The translations under genes were made by a program, and so were the position numbers. A model generated the notes under the pieces. That model saw only the letters and a program-made list of their open reading frames with translations. It did not search any database and was not told the origin of the DNA. Shown here piece by piece: positions 1 through 8,918 of a DNA stretch of 64,000 nucleotides. Source of the DNA: Micromonospora sp. NBRC 110009 (GTDB taxonomy: Bacteria > Actinomycetota > Actinomycetes > Mycobacteriales > Micromonosporaceae); the NCBI RefSeq assembly GCF_030518795.1, contig NZ_CP130427.1, positions 558,001-622,000 on the forward strand, in the 5' to 3' direction. Numbering within the stretch: the first letter of the stretch is position 1; each line of letters opens with the position of its first letter.

Positions 1-507
1 GCCCGTGCCGTCGGCGCGTGGCATCTCGAAGAGCACCCCACCCGCCTCGGTCGGCACCGGGTAGCCGGCCTGCCGCCAGCGCACCGCGCCGGACGCCGGT
101 TCCAGCGCGGTGGAGATGGTGTCGCCGGCCCCGGCCGGGCTGGTGGTGACCAGCAGCAGGTCGGCCACGGTGCTCAGCCCGAGCACGTGGTCGCCGACCG
201 GGAGGACGAACTGCCACACCGACTCCCCGCCGGGCAGCCGGTGCCCGGTGACGACCCGGCCGCCCCGGCCCACCGTGCCCGGTCCGTCGGCCACCACCAG
301 CCGGTCGGCCACCACCGCGAAGGTGGCGCCCTGCGGCGCCGGCACCGGGATGCCGGGCGGCCGGTGCGCCAGCGGCGCCGCGCCGGCCAGGGTCAGCAGC
401 GCGGCGCCGCAGAGCGCCGCCACCCGGACCGCGGGGGTGGCGGGTCGGCGTGGCTCGGGGAGCGGCTCGGCCTTCTCGTCGTGCGGCATCTCCCCCAGCT
501 CGATCAC
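1..507 (-). CDS. membrane-anchored PQQ-like beta-propeller protein (partial)
   Basis: The gene starts with GTG at 507 and runs off the left edge, leaving 169 codons (start MIELGEMPHDEKAEPLPEP). A short acidic/proline-rich cytoplasmic head is followed by one hydrophobic segment (about residues 27-45, AALCGAALLTLAGAAPLA), then repeated strands typical of quinoprotein-like propellers (LVTTSPAG, ALEPASGAVRWRQAG). It resembles the next gene upstream from end to end (same head, same TM, same WRQ motif), so the two are tandem duplicates. Its GTG overlaps that gene's TGA by four bases (GTGA), which implies translational coupling. No enzymatic residues are visible; a surface or envelope role is inference. 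Confidence 0.75.
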   Translation of the reverse strand, partial: MIELGEMPHDEKAEPLPEPRRPATPAVRVAALCGAALLTLAGAAPLAHRPPGIPVPAPQGATFAVVADRLVVADGPGTVGRGGRVVTGHRLPGGESVWQFVLPVGDHVLGLSTVADLLLVTTSPAGAGDTISTALEPASGAVRWRQAGYPVPTEAGGVLFEMPRADGTG

Positions 508-1787
508 GTGGCTCGTCCCATCGGCCACACCCCGAAGCTGCCGTCGCTCCGGCGGCAGAGCAGCACCGCCGCGCCGATCCGGCAGTCCCCGACGGCACCG
601 GAGAGGGAGTCCCGCACCCGGGCCCGGCCGGCCGCCGGGTCCAGCTCGGCGACGAGCAGCCGGCCGTCGCCGCCGCGTCGGATGCCGATCACCCGGCCGT
701 CCGTCTCGCCCTGCGGGACCAGCTCCCAGTCGCCGAGGTCGGCGACCAGCCGGCCGCTGGCCTCCTCCACCACCGCCAGCTCGGTGCCGGCCGGGGTGCC
801 GGCGGCGACCAGGAGCCGGCCACCGCCGGCCGCCAGGGCGCTCGCCCACCGGTCGTCCGTCCACCGGATCGCGCCGCTGGCCGGGTCGAGGGCCCACATG
901 CCGCCGGTCTGCCGGGACGCGCAGAGCAGGCGGCCGCAGGGCTCGGCGTAGCCGACCAGCGGGATCGAGACCGTCCAACGAGGATCCAGGGTGTCCAGGT
1001 CGTATCCGGTGACGGTGCCGCCGGCGTCCCGGATCAGCAGCAGCAGTCCCGCCGCGAGCAGGGTCCGCGGTCGGGCCGGCAGTTCCCCGGGGCGCAGGTC
1101 GCGGGCGACCAGCCGGACGCCGGTGCGGGCGTCGAAGACCTCGGCCGCGCCGGAGGCCGGCAGGGCGACCAAGCGGTCGACCCCGGCCGGCCCGAAGCTC
1201 AGTTCAAGCTCGTCCCGGGCCACCGGCATCGACCACCGGGTCCGGCCGGTGCGCACCTCGACGCGCTGGATCGGCTCCCGGCCCGCCGCCGCGAACTGCT
1301 GCAGCACCACGCCGTCCCCGGCGGGAAAGGCCACGCCGGACTGTCGCCAGCCGACCCGCCCGGTGCCGGCGTCGAAGGCCACCGTCTCCCATCCGGCGTC
1401 GTTGGCCGTCCGCCCGACGAGCAGCACCGTGCCGTCCTGCTCCCAGACCGTGGTGGCCACGCCGTCCCCCGGCAGCAGCGTCCGCCAGATCGGCCGCGGC
1501 GGCCCGGGATCCACCCGGTACGCGACGAGCTGCCGGCCCACGCCGCGCTGGGGGTCCGGCGCCTGCACCACGTACACCCGGTCGCCGGCGACGAACGCGG
1601 CGGCGGCGGGGCCGCCCGGCACGGTGGCCACGACGCGCCCGGGCGTGGGTGCCGCGCCGGCCAGGGTGACCAACACCAGCAGCAGCACCACCAGGGACCG
1701 GTACGGGCGACCGGTGGCCGGGCGCCGCGGGACCGGCGGCTCGGGCGCGGTGTCGTCGCGGAGCTCACCCAGATCGATGACCGTCAC
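504..1787 (-). CDS. membrane-anchored PQQ-like beta-propeller protein
   Basis: 427 residues starting at GTG 1787 (MTVIDLGELRDDTAPEP), preceded by GGAGAGG at a good distance; a longer in-frame start at 1835 has no ribosome site. One TM anchor (SLVVLLLVLVTLAGAAP, about residues 31-47) leads into an extracytoplasmic domain of repeated blades with the quinoprotein pattern of a hydrophobic strand followed by D-x-x-T-G-x-x-x-W (AFDAGTGRVGWRQSG, VFDARTGVRLVARD, ALDPASGAIRWTDD). The propeller probably binds ligand or partner protein rather than PQQ. It is transcribed with the truncated paralogue at the window edge (4-bp overlap). Confidence 0.8.
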   Translation of the reverse strand: MTVIDLGELRDDTAPEPPVPRRPATGRPYRSLVVLLLVLVTLAGAAPTPGRVVATVPGGPAAAAFVAGDRVYVVQAPDPQRGVGRQLVAYRVDPGPPRPIWRTLLPGDGVATTVWEQDGTVLLVGRTANDAGWETVAFDAGTGRVGWRQSGVAFPAGDGVVLQQFAAAGREPIQRVEVRTGRTRWSMPVARDELELSFGPAGVDRLVALPASGAAEVFDARTGVRLVARDLRPGELPARPRTLLAAGLLLLIRDAGGTVTGYDLDTLDPRWTVSIPLVGYAEPCGRLLCASRQTGGMWALDPASGAIRWTDDRWASALAAGGGRLLVAAGTPAGTELAVVEEASGRLVADLGDWELVPQGETDGRVIGIRRGGDGRLLVAELDPAAGRARVRDSLSGAVGDCRIGAAVLLCRRSDGSFGVWPMGRAT

Positions 1788-1865
1788 GACCACCCCTCTC
1801 CGCGCCGCCAGCCTGGCGGGCCCGGCCGCGTCCACCGGCCGGCCGGGGCGACGCCGCGCCGCCTG

Positions 1866-1871
1866 TACGAT
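1866..1871 (+). promoter_or_regulatory. -10 hexamer TACGAT, leaderless start
   Basis: TACGAT ends 8 nt before the GTG at 1880, so the predicted transcript begins at or next to the start codon. No ribosome site and no convincing -35 is visible. Confidence 0.45.
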
Positions 1872-1879
1872 GGCCCGTC

Positions 1880-3754
1880 GTGGCCGTGCCGGTGGTAGAC
1901 CCCTCGTTGAACTCGTCGTCCGTCGCGGTGGAGCCCGTCGCGGCCGACCCGCCGCGCCAGCCCCGACGCCGGCCAGCCCGTGCCGACGTGCTGGCGATCG
2001 CAGCCTATGCGCTGCTCGGGGTCCTCGTCTGCCTCAACTACTGGGGCGATGTACAGCACCGGGTCTCCTCGCACCTGCCGACCGACCACAGCTGGTTCGA
2101 ATGGCTCTTCGAGCACGGCGCCTACTCCGTCCGACATCTGGAGAATCCGCTCTTCACCGCCCGGCAGAACGCCCCGGACGGGGTGAACATGATGGCGAAC
2201 ACCTCGCTGCTCGGGGTGACCCTGCCGCTGGCGCCGCTCACCATGCTGCTCGGCCCGCAGGTGATGTACGCGTTCTACCTGGGCGCGGCCCTGTCGGCGA
2301 CGGCGGCCACGTCGTACTGGATGCTCTCCCGGCACCTGGTGCGCTCGCGGGCGGCGGCCTTCGTCGGCGGCGCGTTCCTCGGCTTCGCCCCGGGCATCGT
2401 GCACCACGCCAACGGGCAGCCCAACTTCGTCTCCAACTTCCTGCTCCCGCTCATCGTGGTCCGGGTGCTGCGGCTGGGCGAGCCGGGCCGCTGGCTGCGC
2501 AACGGGACCGCGCTCGGGCTGCTGGTCGCCTACCAGATCTTCATCAACGAGGAGATGCTGCTGCTCACCGCGCTGGCCTGCCTGGTCATCGTGGTCGCGT
2601 ACGGGGTGCAGCGGCCGCGCGTGGCGTGGTCCAGGGCCGGCACGTTCCTCGCCTCCGGTGGCGTGGCCGGCGGCCTGGCCCTGCTGCTCACCGCGTACCC
2701 GATCTGGTTCCAGTTCAACGGGCCACAGTCCTACCGCGGCCTGCAGGGCGGCGTCTTCCACAGCTGGGGCGAGGACCTGATGGCCTTCGTCACCTTCGCC
2801 CGGGACACCGTCGCCGGTGACGAGGCGGTGGAGAAGACCATCGGGATGACCGAGCAGAACAGCTGGTTCGGCTGGCCGCTGGTGCTGGTCGCGCTGATCG
2901 CCCTGGTGCTGCTGGTGCGCCGCTCGCTGCCGGCCCGGATCGTGGCCGTGCTGGTGGTGGTCTTCACCGTCGCCGCGATCGGCCCGAAGGTGCGCTTCGA
3001 CGGGGTGGAGACCACCGTCGACGGCCCCTGGGCGTACGTGCCGGACGACCTGCCGCTGGTCGAGATGATGATGCCGACCCGGCTGACCCTGGTGGTGGCG
3101 GGCGCGGTCGGCGTGCTCCTGGCGCTGGCCTGGAACGCCCTCGCCGGGAACGGTCGCCCGCCGGTGCCGGCCCCGCGCGCGGCGGCCGACGCGGCGACCT
3201 CGGGGCCGTCGCCCGCCGCCCGGCGGCGCCGCCGCTGGCTGCGCGGCATCGGGTACGCGGCGATCGTGGCCGCCCTGCTGCCGCTCCTCCCCCGGCCGCT
3301 GCCGGCCCAGCAGATCGACCCGCCGCCGCACTTCATCACCGCGGGCGGCTGGCGGCCGTACGTCCCGGCCGGACGGACCCTGGTCCCGGTGCCCATCCCG
3401 AGCAACGTGCACGGCCTGCCCACGCTGCGGTGGAGCGCGCTGACCGGCCAGCAGTTCCCAATCCCGGGCGGCTACTTCATCGGGCCGAACGAGAACGGCG
3501 AGGGCGTCTTCGGCGCGCCGAACCGGCCGACCAGCACGCTGATCTACTCCACGATGGACGCCGACAAGGTGCCGGCGCTCACCGAGGAGAACCGCCGCCA
3601 GGCGCTCGAGGACCTGCGCTTCTGGAAGGCGTCGGTGGTGGTGCTCGGCGCGAATCCGCGCGAGCCGGTGCTGCGCGAGCTGATGACCCAACTGCTGGGC
3701 CCCCCGCAGCGCGTCGACGACGTCTGGCTCTGGGACGTCCGCGACCGTGGGTAA
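1880..3754 (+). CDS. polytopic membrane protein, GT-C glycosyltransferase-like (paralogue 1)
   Basis: 624 residues. About ten hydrophobic helices fill residues 40-480, followed by a soluble C-terminal domain (FITAGGWRPYVPAGRTLVPV ... GGYFIGPNENGEGVFGAP ... VWLWDVRDRG). The first large loop carries an acidic residue close to the first helix (TDHSWFEWLFEHGAY) and the signature NAPDGVNMMANTS. Both are shared with the two minus-strand paralogues downstream. A first-loop Asp followed by many helices and a C-terminal extracytoplasmic domain is the layout of GT-C enzymes that use polyprenyl-phosphate sugars, but I see no family-defining motif, so the activity is inference. The start is GTG, apparently leaderless. 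The gene is convergent with its paralogues. Confidence 0.7.
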   Translation: MAVPVVDPSLNSSSVAVEPVAADPPRQPRRRPARADVLAIAAYALLGVLVCLNYWGDVQHRVSSHLPTDHSWFEWLFEHGAYSVRHLENPLFTARQNAPDGVNMMANTSLLGVTLPLAPLTMLLGPQVMYAFYLGAALSATAATSYWMLSRHLVRSRAAAFVGGAFLGFAPGIVHHANGQPNFVSNFLLPLIVVRVLRLGEPGRWLRNGTALGLLVAYQIFINEEMLLLTALACLVIVVAYGVQRPRVAWSRAGTFLASGGVAGGLALLLTAYPIWFQFNGPQSYRGLQGGVFHSWGEDLMAFVTFARDTVAGDEAVEKTIGMTEQNSWFGWPLVLVALIALVLLVRRSLPARIVAVLVVVFTVAAIGPKVRFDGVETTVDGPWAYVPDDLPLVEMMMPTRLTLVVAGAVGVLLALAWNALAGNGRPPVPAPRAAADAATSGPSPAARRRRRWLRGIGYAAIVAALLPLLPRPLPAQQIDPPPHFITAGGWRPYVPAGRTLVPVPIPSNVHGLPTLRWSALTGQQFPIPGGYFIGPNENGEGVFGAPNRPTSTLIYSTMDADKVPALTEENRRQALEDLRFWKASVVVLGANPREPVLRELMTQLLGPPQRVDDVWLWDVRDRG

Positions 3755-3804
3755 GGAAGGGCCCCCGCTTAACGTTTCCGGTAGAGCAGGGGCCCCTTCC
3801 TAAC
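3752..3804. repeat. 53-bp palindromic intergenic repeat, copy 1
   Basis: The element begins TAAGGAAGGGCCCCCGCTTA and ends AGCAGGGGCCCCTTCCTAAC. The arms are inverted and GC-rich (GGGCCCC cores), so the RNA would form a strong hairpin on either strand between the convergent genes. A second 53-bp copy lies at 46352-46404. Its first three bases are the TAA stop codon of the membrane protein gene. Likely roles are a bidirectional terminator and a dispersed non-autonomous repeat. Confidence 0.75.
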
Positions 3805-3814
3805 ACCGGGGCGG

Positions 3815-5587
3815 TCAGCCGAGCAGGGGGCGGACGTCCCAGACGTGCGCGCCGGCCACGTCCCGGCCGGGGCCGACCAGGGCGTCGACCGTGGCGCGGA
3901 CCGGGTCGCCCGGGGCCGAGTCGGCCTGCACCAGCACCGCCGCCCGCCAGTGCCGCAGGTCCTCGACCGCCTGCCGGCGTTCCGCCTCGCCGACCGGCGG
4001 CACCTGGCCGGTCTCGGCGGCCCGGCGCAGCAGCAGTGCGGTGGGGCGGTCCGGCGCGCCCCAGTGCGCGGTGGGGTCGCCCGCCGCCCGCGGGCCGATG
4101 AAGTAGCCGCCCGGCGCGTCGAAGGCCAGCCCGGTGCGCGCCGACCAGAAGGTGGCCGGGCTCACCGCCGCCCCGGTCACCGGGGGCACCGGCACCACGG
4201 TCCGCCCCGGCGGGACGTACGCCCGCCAGCCGCCGCCGCTGACGAAGGCCGGCACCGGCATCGCCGGCACGGTCCGGATCGGCGTCGGGACCAGGGGCAG
4301 CAGCGCGGCGGCCACCGCGCCGGCCCACGGCGCCCAGGCCTGGGCGGACCGGAGGCGTACCCGGTCCAGGGCGAGGGCCAGCAGCACCCCGAGCACCGGC
4401 ACGCAGACCAGCGCGAACCGGGCCGGCACCACCAGGTCGAGCAACGGCACCCCGGCGAGCAGCCGGTACGGCCCGGGCAGCCCGGTGTCGTGCCGGTCCA
4501 CCACCACGGTGGTGCCGAGGGAGAGCAGGGCGAACAGCAGCCCGCAGGCCGCCAGGGCCCGGACCAGCGGCCGTCCCCACAGCCGGACCACCACCAGCAC
4601 GGCGAGCAGCGGCAGGAACGGCCCGAAGAAGGAGTTCTGCTCGGTCGGGTTGGGCGACAGCAGGCCGGCCCGGTAGTCGTCCCCGGCGACGCTCTGCCGG
4701 GCGGCGGCGGTGAACGAGGCCGCGTCGAGCCGGTAGCCCCGCACGAAGAAGGGCATCCCGGTGTAGTGGCCCGGGCCGCGGAACTGGACCCACAGCGGGT
4801 ACGCCAGCAGCACCCCCGCGACCAGCGCGCCGACGCCGATCCGGCGCGCCACGACGGGCGCCAGCCGGCGGGCCGCCGCCCGGTCGGCCAGCGCGTACGC
4901 GCCGGCGAACACCGCGGCGGCGAGCGCGAGGAAGACCAGCACCTCCTCGCCGAGGAAGACCTGGTACGCGACGGCCAGCCCGAGCAGCACCCCGTCCCGG
5001 CGGACCCGGTCGGCGGCGGGCCGGAACACCAGGGCGAGGATCACCGGGACGAGGAACTGGGCGGCCATGTGCAGGTGCGCCCCGGCCTGGGACACCATGC
5101 CGGGGGCGAAGCCGCAGAACAGCCCGCCGACCGCCGCGGCGACCCGGGACCGGACCAGGCGGCGGGCCAGCAGCGCGTACCAGGCGGTGGCGGTGCCGGC
5201 CAGGCAGGTCACCACGGCGACCAGGAATGCCACCTGGGAGCCGGCGAGCAGGGTGACCGGGGTCAGCGGCACCCCCAGCCCGAGCACCGACGTATTGGCC
5301 ATCAGGTTGACCCCGTCCGGCGCGTTCAGGGCGCTGCTGTGCAGCGGGTTCTCCCCGCCGACCACCGCCCGGGCCGCGCGGGCCAGCATCCACTCGAAGA
5401 GCATCTGGTCGCCGGCCTGGTGGAACAGCCGGTCCGGGCGGCCCCACTGGCCGGCGGTCAGCAGCACGGCCAGGGCGAGGTAGCCGGTCACCACGAACGC
5501 GTCCACCGGGCGCGGCCAGCGGCGGCGGGTCGGCCGCGCCGGGGCGGCGTCGACCGCCTGGGCCGGCCCGACGCCGGGCTGCGCCAC
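3815..5587 (-). CDS. polytopic membrane protein, GT-C glycosyltransferase-like (paralogue 2)
   Basis: 590 residues from GTG 5587, which lies 5 bp after the stop of the upstream paralogue; the long reading frame continuing further upstream is only a shadow. A Pro/Arg-rich cytoplasmic head (to about residue 22) precedes about ten TM helices and a C-terminal soluble domain. Shared signatures are DQMLFEWMLARAARAV with NAPDGVNLMANTSVLGLG in the first loop, EQNSFFGP in mid-protein, and GGYFIGPRAAGDPTAHWGAP plus VWDVRPLLG at the end. The role is as for the other two copies: possible sugar transfer outside the membrane, not proven. It is in an operon with the gene ending at 5593. Confidence 0.7.
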   Translation of the reverse strand: MAQPGVGPAQAVDAAPARPTRRRWPRPVDAFVVTGYLALAVLLTAGQWGRPDRLFHQAGDQMLFEWMLARAARAVVGGENPLHSSALNAPDGVNLMANTSVLGLGVPLTPVTLLAGSQVAFLVAVVTCLAGTATAWYALLARRLVRSRVAAAVGGLFCGFAPGMVSQAGAHLHMAAQFLVPVILALVFRPAADRVRRDGVLLGLAVAYQVFLGEEVLVFLALAAAVFAGAYALADRAAARRLAPVVARRIGVGALVAGVLLAYPLWVQFRGPGHYTGMPFFVRGYRLDAASFTAAARQSVAGDDYRAGLLSPNPTEQNSFFGPFLPLLAVLVVVRLWGRPLVRALAACGLLFALLSLGTTVVVDRHDTGLPGPYRLLAGVPLLDLVVPARFALVCVPVLGVLLALALDRVRLRSAQAWAPWAGAVAAALLPLVPTPIRTVPAMPVPAFVSGGGWRAYVPPGRTVVPVPPVTGAAVSPATFWSARTGLAFDAPGGYFIGPRAAGDPTAHWGAPDRPTALLLRRAAETGQVPPVGEAERRQAVEDLRHWRAAVLVQADSAPGDPVRATVDALVGPGRDVAGAHVWDVRPLLG

Positions 5588-5592
5588 CGCGG

Positions 5593-7506
5593 TCAGGCCG
5601 GCCGGCTGGTCAGTGTCCGGACGTCCCACAACCACACGTCCAGCTCCTGCCGGGCGGGCCCGACGAGCTGCTCGACGGTCCGCCGCAGCGGCTCGGCGTT
5701 CGGCTCGTCGAGCGGCAGCACGACGACGGCGGCCCGCCAGTGTCGCAGCTCGTCGAGGAAGCGGCGGCGCTGCCGGTCGTCCAGCTTCGGCGTACGCCCG
5801 GTGGCGGCGACCTCCTCCAGCAGGTCGCCGATGCCGCTGGGCCGGCCGCCGAACCGGCCCGGGTCGCCGGTGACCCCGTTGCGCGGGGCGAGGAAGTAGC
5901 CGCCGGGAATCTTGAAGGCCAGGTCGGTGCTGGCCGCCCAGCGCATCGGGTCGGTGTTGCCCATGCTCGGCACGGGCACCGACACCAGTGTCTGGTCGGG
6001 GCCGACGTACTGCCGCCACCGGTCGGCCGTGATGAACTTCGGCACCGGCGGCCGGCTGGTGACCTGCAACGGCATCGGCGCGATCGGCAGCAGGGCCAGC
6101 ACCAGGCCGGCGACCGTCAGCGTCCGCACGGTCCGCCGGTCGGGGATCCGCAGCGACGCGGTCCGCTCGACGGCGAACGCCAGCAGCACCCCGACGACCA
6201 CTGTGGTGATCAGGCCGAACCGGGTGGGCACCACGGCGTCGAGCAGCGGCAACCGGACCAGCAGTTCCCACGGCCCGGTGAGGAGGTCCCGGTCCCACCA
6301 CGACACCCGCTCGCCGAGGGAGAGCACCGCGAAGCACCCCCCGGTCACCGCGAGCGCCCGGACCAGCACCTCCCGCCGCAGCCAGACCACGATACCGACG
6401 GTCACCAGGGACAGGCTCCAGCCGAAGAAGGCGTTCTCCTCGGAGTAGTTCGGGGCGAGGTTGACGTTGGCCCGCTCGTTGCCGCCGAGGGTCGGCGAGC
6501 CGGGGGCGAAGAACGAGGCGATGTCGTTGCCGTAGTCCCGGACGGTGTCGCTGAGGCCGTGGTAGGCCATCGGCCCGGCGAACTGGACGTACAGCGGGTA
6601 GGCCAGCAGCGCCCCGGCCAGCACCGCGCAGACCGCCAGACCGGCGCCCAGCGGGCGCCACGCCGCGGCCCACAGCGCCCGCCGCTGGGCCACCACGGCG
6701 AGCAGGAACACGCCGCAGGCCAGGGCGGTGAAGAGCAGGATCTCCTCGTTGATGAACGCCTGCGCGGTGACCAGCAGGGCGAGCAGCACGCCGTCGCGGA
6801 TCGGCCGGGTGGAGCGGGTCAGCACCAGCACCCGCCAGACGATGAACGGCAGCAGGAACTGGGAGATGATGTTGGGGTGCCAGTTGGCGTGCGAGAGCAT
6901 CGCCGGCGAGAACCCGCAGAACCAGGCGCCGACGGCAGCGGCCCGCCGGGTCCGCACGACGTGCCGGGAGAGCACCCGATACCAGGCGGCCGCCGTGCCG
7001 GCGAGGCCGAGGGTCACCAGCGTGACGAAGGAGACCGCCGGTCCGAACAGGAGGGTCACCGGCACCATCGGGATGCCGAGGGCCAGGATGGCGGTGTTCG
7101 CCATCAGGTTGACCCCGTCCGGATAGTTGAACTGGTCGGTGTAGAACGGGAACTCCCCGTGCAGCACCACCCGGACCGAGTGGGCCAGGAAGAACTGCAC
7201 CTGCGCGGGGTCGCCGCTGTAGAGGGCGGCCACCCGGCCGGCCGGGTCGACACAGATCCGGCTGGTCACCCAGAGCGCGGCGAGCAGGAAGACGCCGTAC
7301 ACGGCGAGGTTCTGCCGCCGGGGCGTCCAGCGCCACCGCCACGGCTGGGGCGTCCAGCGCCAGCGACGGCGGGTGACCGGCCGGTCATCGGCGGCCACGG
7401 CGGGGACGGCGGGGACGCCCGGCGGGTCGGCGAGAGTGACGGAGGCGGAGCCCGTCGGGGCGTCGGCGTCCGGCGGCGAATCGCCACGGGGCTCGGCAGG
7501 CGTCAC
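5593..7506 (-). CDS. polytopic membrane protein, GT-C glycosyltransferase-like (paralogue 3)
   Basis: 637 residues starting with GTG 7506. The cytoplasmic N-terminus is the longest of the three (about 60 residues, ending in the WRWTPQPWRWRWTPRRQ tract). The same architecture follows: first-loop acidic stretch GDPAQVQFFLAHSVRVVLHG, signature NYPDGVNLMANTAILALGIP, then EENAFFGW, VPTRFGLI and the C-terminal GGYFLAPRNGVTGDPG domain ending VWLWDVRTL. It is first gene of a two-gene operon with paralogue 2. TAGACT 9 nt upstream of the GTG suggests a leaderless message. The reaction is unknown; a GT-C-like polyprenyl-linked sugar transferase is the best guess. Confidence 0.7.
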   Translation of the reverse strand: MTPAEPRGDSPPDADAPTGSASVTLADPPGVPAVPAVAADDRPVTRRRWRWTPQPWRWRWTPRRQNLAVYGVFLLAALWVTSRICVDPAGRVAALYSGDPAQVQFFLAHSVRVVLHGEFPFYTDQFNYPDGVNLMANTAILALGIPMVPVTLLFGPAVSFVTLVTLGLAGTAAAWYRVLSRHVVRTRRAAAVGAWFCGFSPAMLSHANWHPNIISQFLLPFIVWRVLVLTRSTRPIRDGVLLALLVTAQAFINEEILLFTALACGVFLLAVVAQRRALWAAAWRPLGAGLAVCAVLAGALLAYPLYVQFAGPMAYHGLSDTVRDYGNDIASFFAPGSPTLGGNERANVNLAPNYSEENAFFGWSLSLVTVGIVVWLRREVLVRALAVTGGCFAVLSLGERVSWWDRDLLTGPWELLVRLPLLDAVVPTRFGLITTVVVGVLLAFAVERTASLRIPDRRTVRTLTVAGLVLALLPIAPMPLQVTSRPPVPKFITADRWRQYVGPDQTLVSVPVPSMGNTDPMRWAASTDLAFKIPGGYFLAPRNGVTGDPGRFGGRPSGIGDLLEEVAATGRTPKLDDRQRRRFLDELRHWRAAVVVLPLDEPNAEPLRRTVEQLVGPARQELDVWLWDVRTLTSRPA

Positions 7507-7515
7507 AGTCGGCGG

Positions 7516-7521
7516 AGTCTA
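7516..7521 (-). promoter_or_regulatory. -10 hexamer TAGACT, leaderless start
   Basis: Read on the minus strand, TAGACT ends 9 nt before the GTG at 7506. The same hexamer lies before dxs and before the nucleotidyltransferase gene at 54858. Confidence 0.5.
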
Positions 7522-7666
7522 CCGGAGCCGGAAAATGACGGCGAAACACGCACCGACGTCCTCTGTGGCCGCCGCGAATGGGGTGAGGCGGGCGCAGCCG
7601 GGCGGCCGGAGGTCTCGTACCATGTGGCTTCCGAACACGACCGGCGACGCGATCGGGGGCGTACAG

Positions 7667-8857
7667 GTGGCTTCAGTCCGCCGACGCGGCACGGCCACCG
7701 CACTGCTCACCCTGCTGCTGGCCGCGACGGGCTGTGGGCCCGTCGCCGGACGGCAGCCGGCGGACCTGCCGGTCGGCTACGACAGCCTGGACGGGCCGCT
7801 GACCGTCTGGCCGGCCCGCGGCAGCCTGGCCGGGGACACCGCCGCCATCGCCGCGATCACCCGGGCGGTCCGGGACTGGCGCTCCCCGGTCGACGACCGG
7901 GCGCACCTGCCGTCCTCCGGCATCCTCTTCGCCGGCGCGGTCGCCGGGGCGCCGCTGGCCCTGGTCGCCGCGGACGTGCCCGGCGAGAGCGCGTCCTGGC
8001 TCCTGCAGCTCGGCCGCGACGGCGACCGGTGGCGGGTCGACCACGCCACCGAGTACACCGACCCCGGTTACCTGGTCTACTCCGACGTGCTGCCGGTCCA
8101 GGTGGCCGACGGCCGCCGCTACCTCCTCTCGGCCCGGGTGCAGCGGCTGCTCGGCCCCGACGGCCGCGAGCTGCCCAGCACCGCGGGTCTGACCGAGCCG
8201 CTCGCCGTGCCGGCCTGCCGGGCGGTGGAGCTGACCGCGACGCTGCGGGCCACCCGGTCGCTGCCGCGCGGCCGGGCCGCCGACCGCGTCCTCGACCTGG
8301 GTACGGGCATCGCGGACCCCCGCTACCCACTGGTCGGCGACGAGACCGGCTCGGGCAACCGGGCCCTCGCCGGGCTGGACACCTGCCTGCTCGCCGGCGA
8401 GGAGGGGCCGTTCGGCAGCATCCCGCGCCGGATCGGCGACCAGAATGCGCCCCGCTCGGCGCCCGAATCCTGGCCGATGGCGAAGATTGCCGTACGGTCG
8501 TTGGGCGAGGTGGCGCTGGGCGGCGGCGAGCCGGGCGACCTGGAGCAGCTCACCTGGGAGAGCGCCACCGACACGATGACCGCGGTGGTCTACCGCCCGG
8601 CCGACGGCGGGACCCCGGTGCTCTCCCCCGCCGACCGGTCCACCACGCTCCAGGCCTACCAGCTGCCGGTGCCGGGCCAGCCGGTGGCGGTGCTGAGCTG
8701 GCGCACCAACCGGGACGCCTCGTTCGCCGCGCCCCCGGGGACCACCCGCCTGGTGGACCGGCCGGGCCTGGTGGTGGTGCCGCAGCCGGACCGCAAGCAG
8801 ACGTTCAGCCTGGCCGGTACGGAGAAGACCTGGTACCGGTCCGTGGGTGGTCGCTGA
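7667..8857 (+). CDS. predicted secreted lipoprotein, function unknown
   Basis: 396 residues from GTG 7667 with GGGGGC 6 nt upstream; TACCAT at 7618-7623 may be the -10. The N-terminus is a lipoprotein signal (RRRGTATALLTLLLAATGC) with lipid-anchored Cys at about residue 23. The mature part holds WLLQLGRDGDRWRVDHAT and paired cysteines (VPACRAVEL, LDTCLLAGE) but no motif I recognise. It is divergent from the membrane-protein operon and convergent with the cis-prenyltransferase gene. An exported binding or sensor protein is possible. Confidence 0.7.
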   Translation: MASVRRRGTATALLTLLLAATGCGPVAGRQPADLPVGYDSLDGPLTVWPARGSLAGDTAAIAAITRAVRDWRSPVDDRAHLPSSGILFAGAVAGAPLALVAADVPGESASWLLQLGRDGDRWRVDHATEYTDPGYLVYSDVLPVQVADGRRYLLSARVQRLLGPDGRELPSTAGLTEPLAVPACRAVELTATLRATRSLPRGRAADRVLDLGTGIADPRYPLVGDETGSGNRALAGLDTCLLAGEEGPFGSIPRRIGDQNAPRSAPESWPMAKIAVRSLGEVALGGGEPGDLEQLTWESATDTMTAVVYRPADGGTPVLSPADRSTTLQAYQLPVPGQPVAVLSWRTNRDASFAAPPGTTRLVDRPGLVVVPQPDRKQTFSLAGTEKTWYRSVGGR

Positions 8858-8918
8858 CCCGTCCTGCTCTTCGCGGGTTCGGCCCACGTCGGCGATCCTG
8901 GATCTTCAGATGCGACCG

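Noticed and set aside
3815..7342. A single 1,175-codon minus-strand frame covering two membrane proteins
   Set aside because: The upstream part is a shadow of paralogue 3 in another frame. Paralogue 2 starts at GTG 5587, five bases after the paralogue 3 stop.
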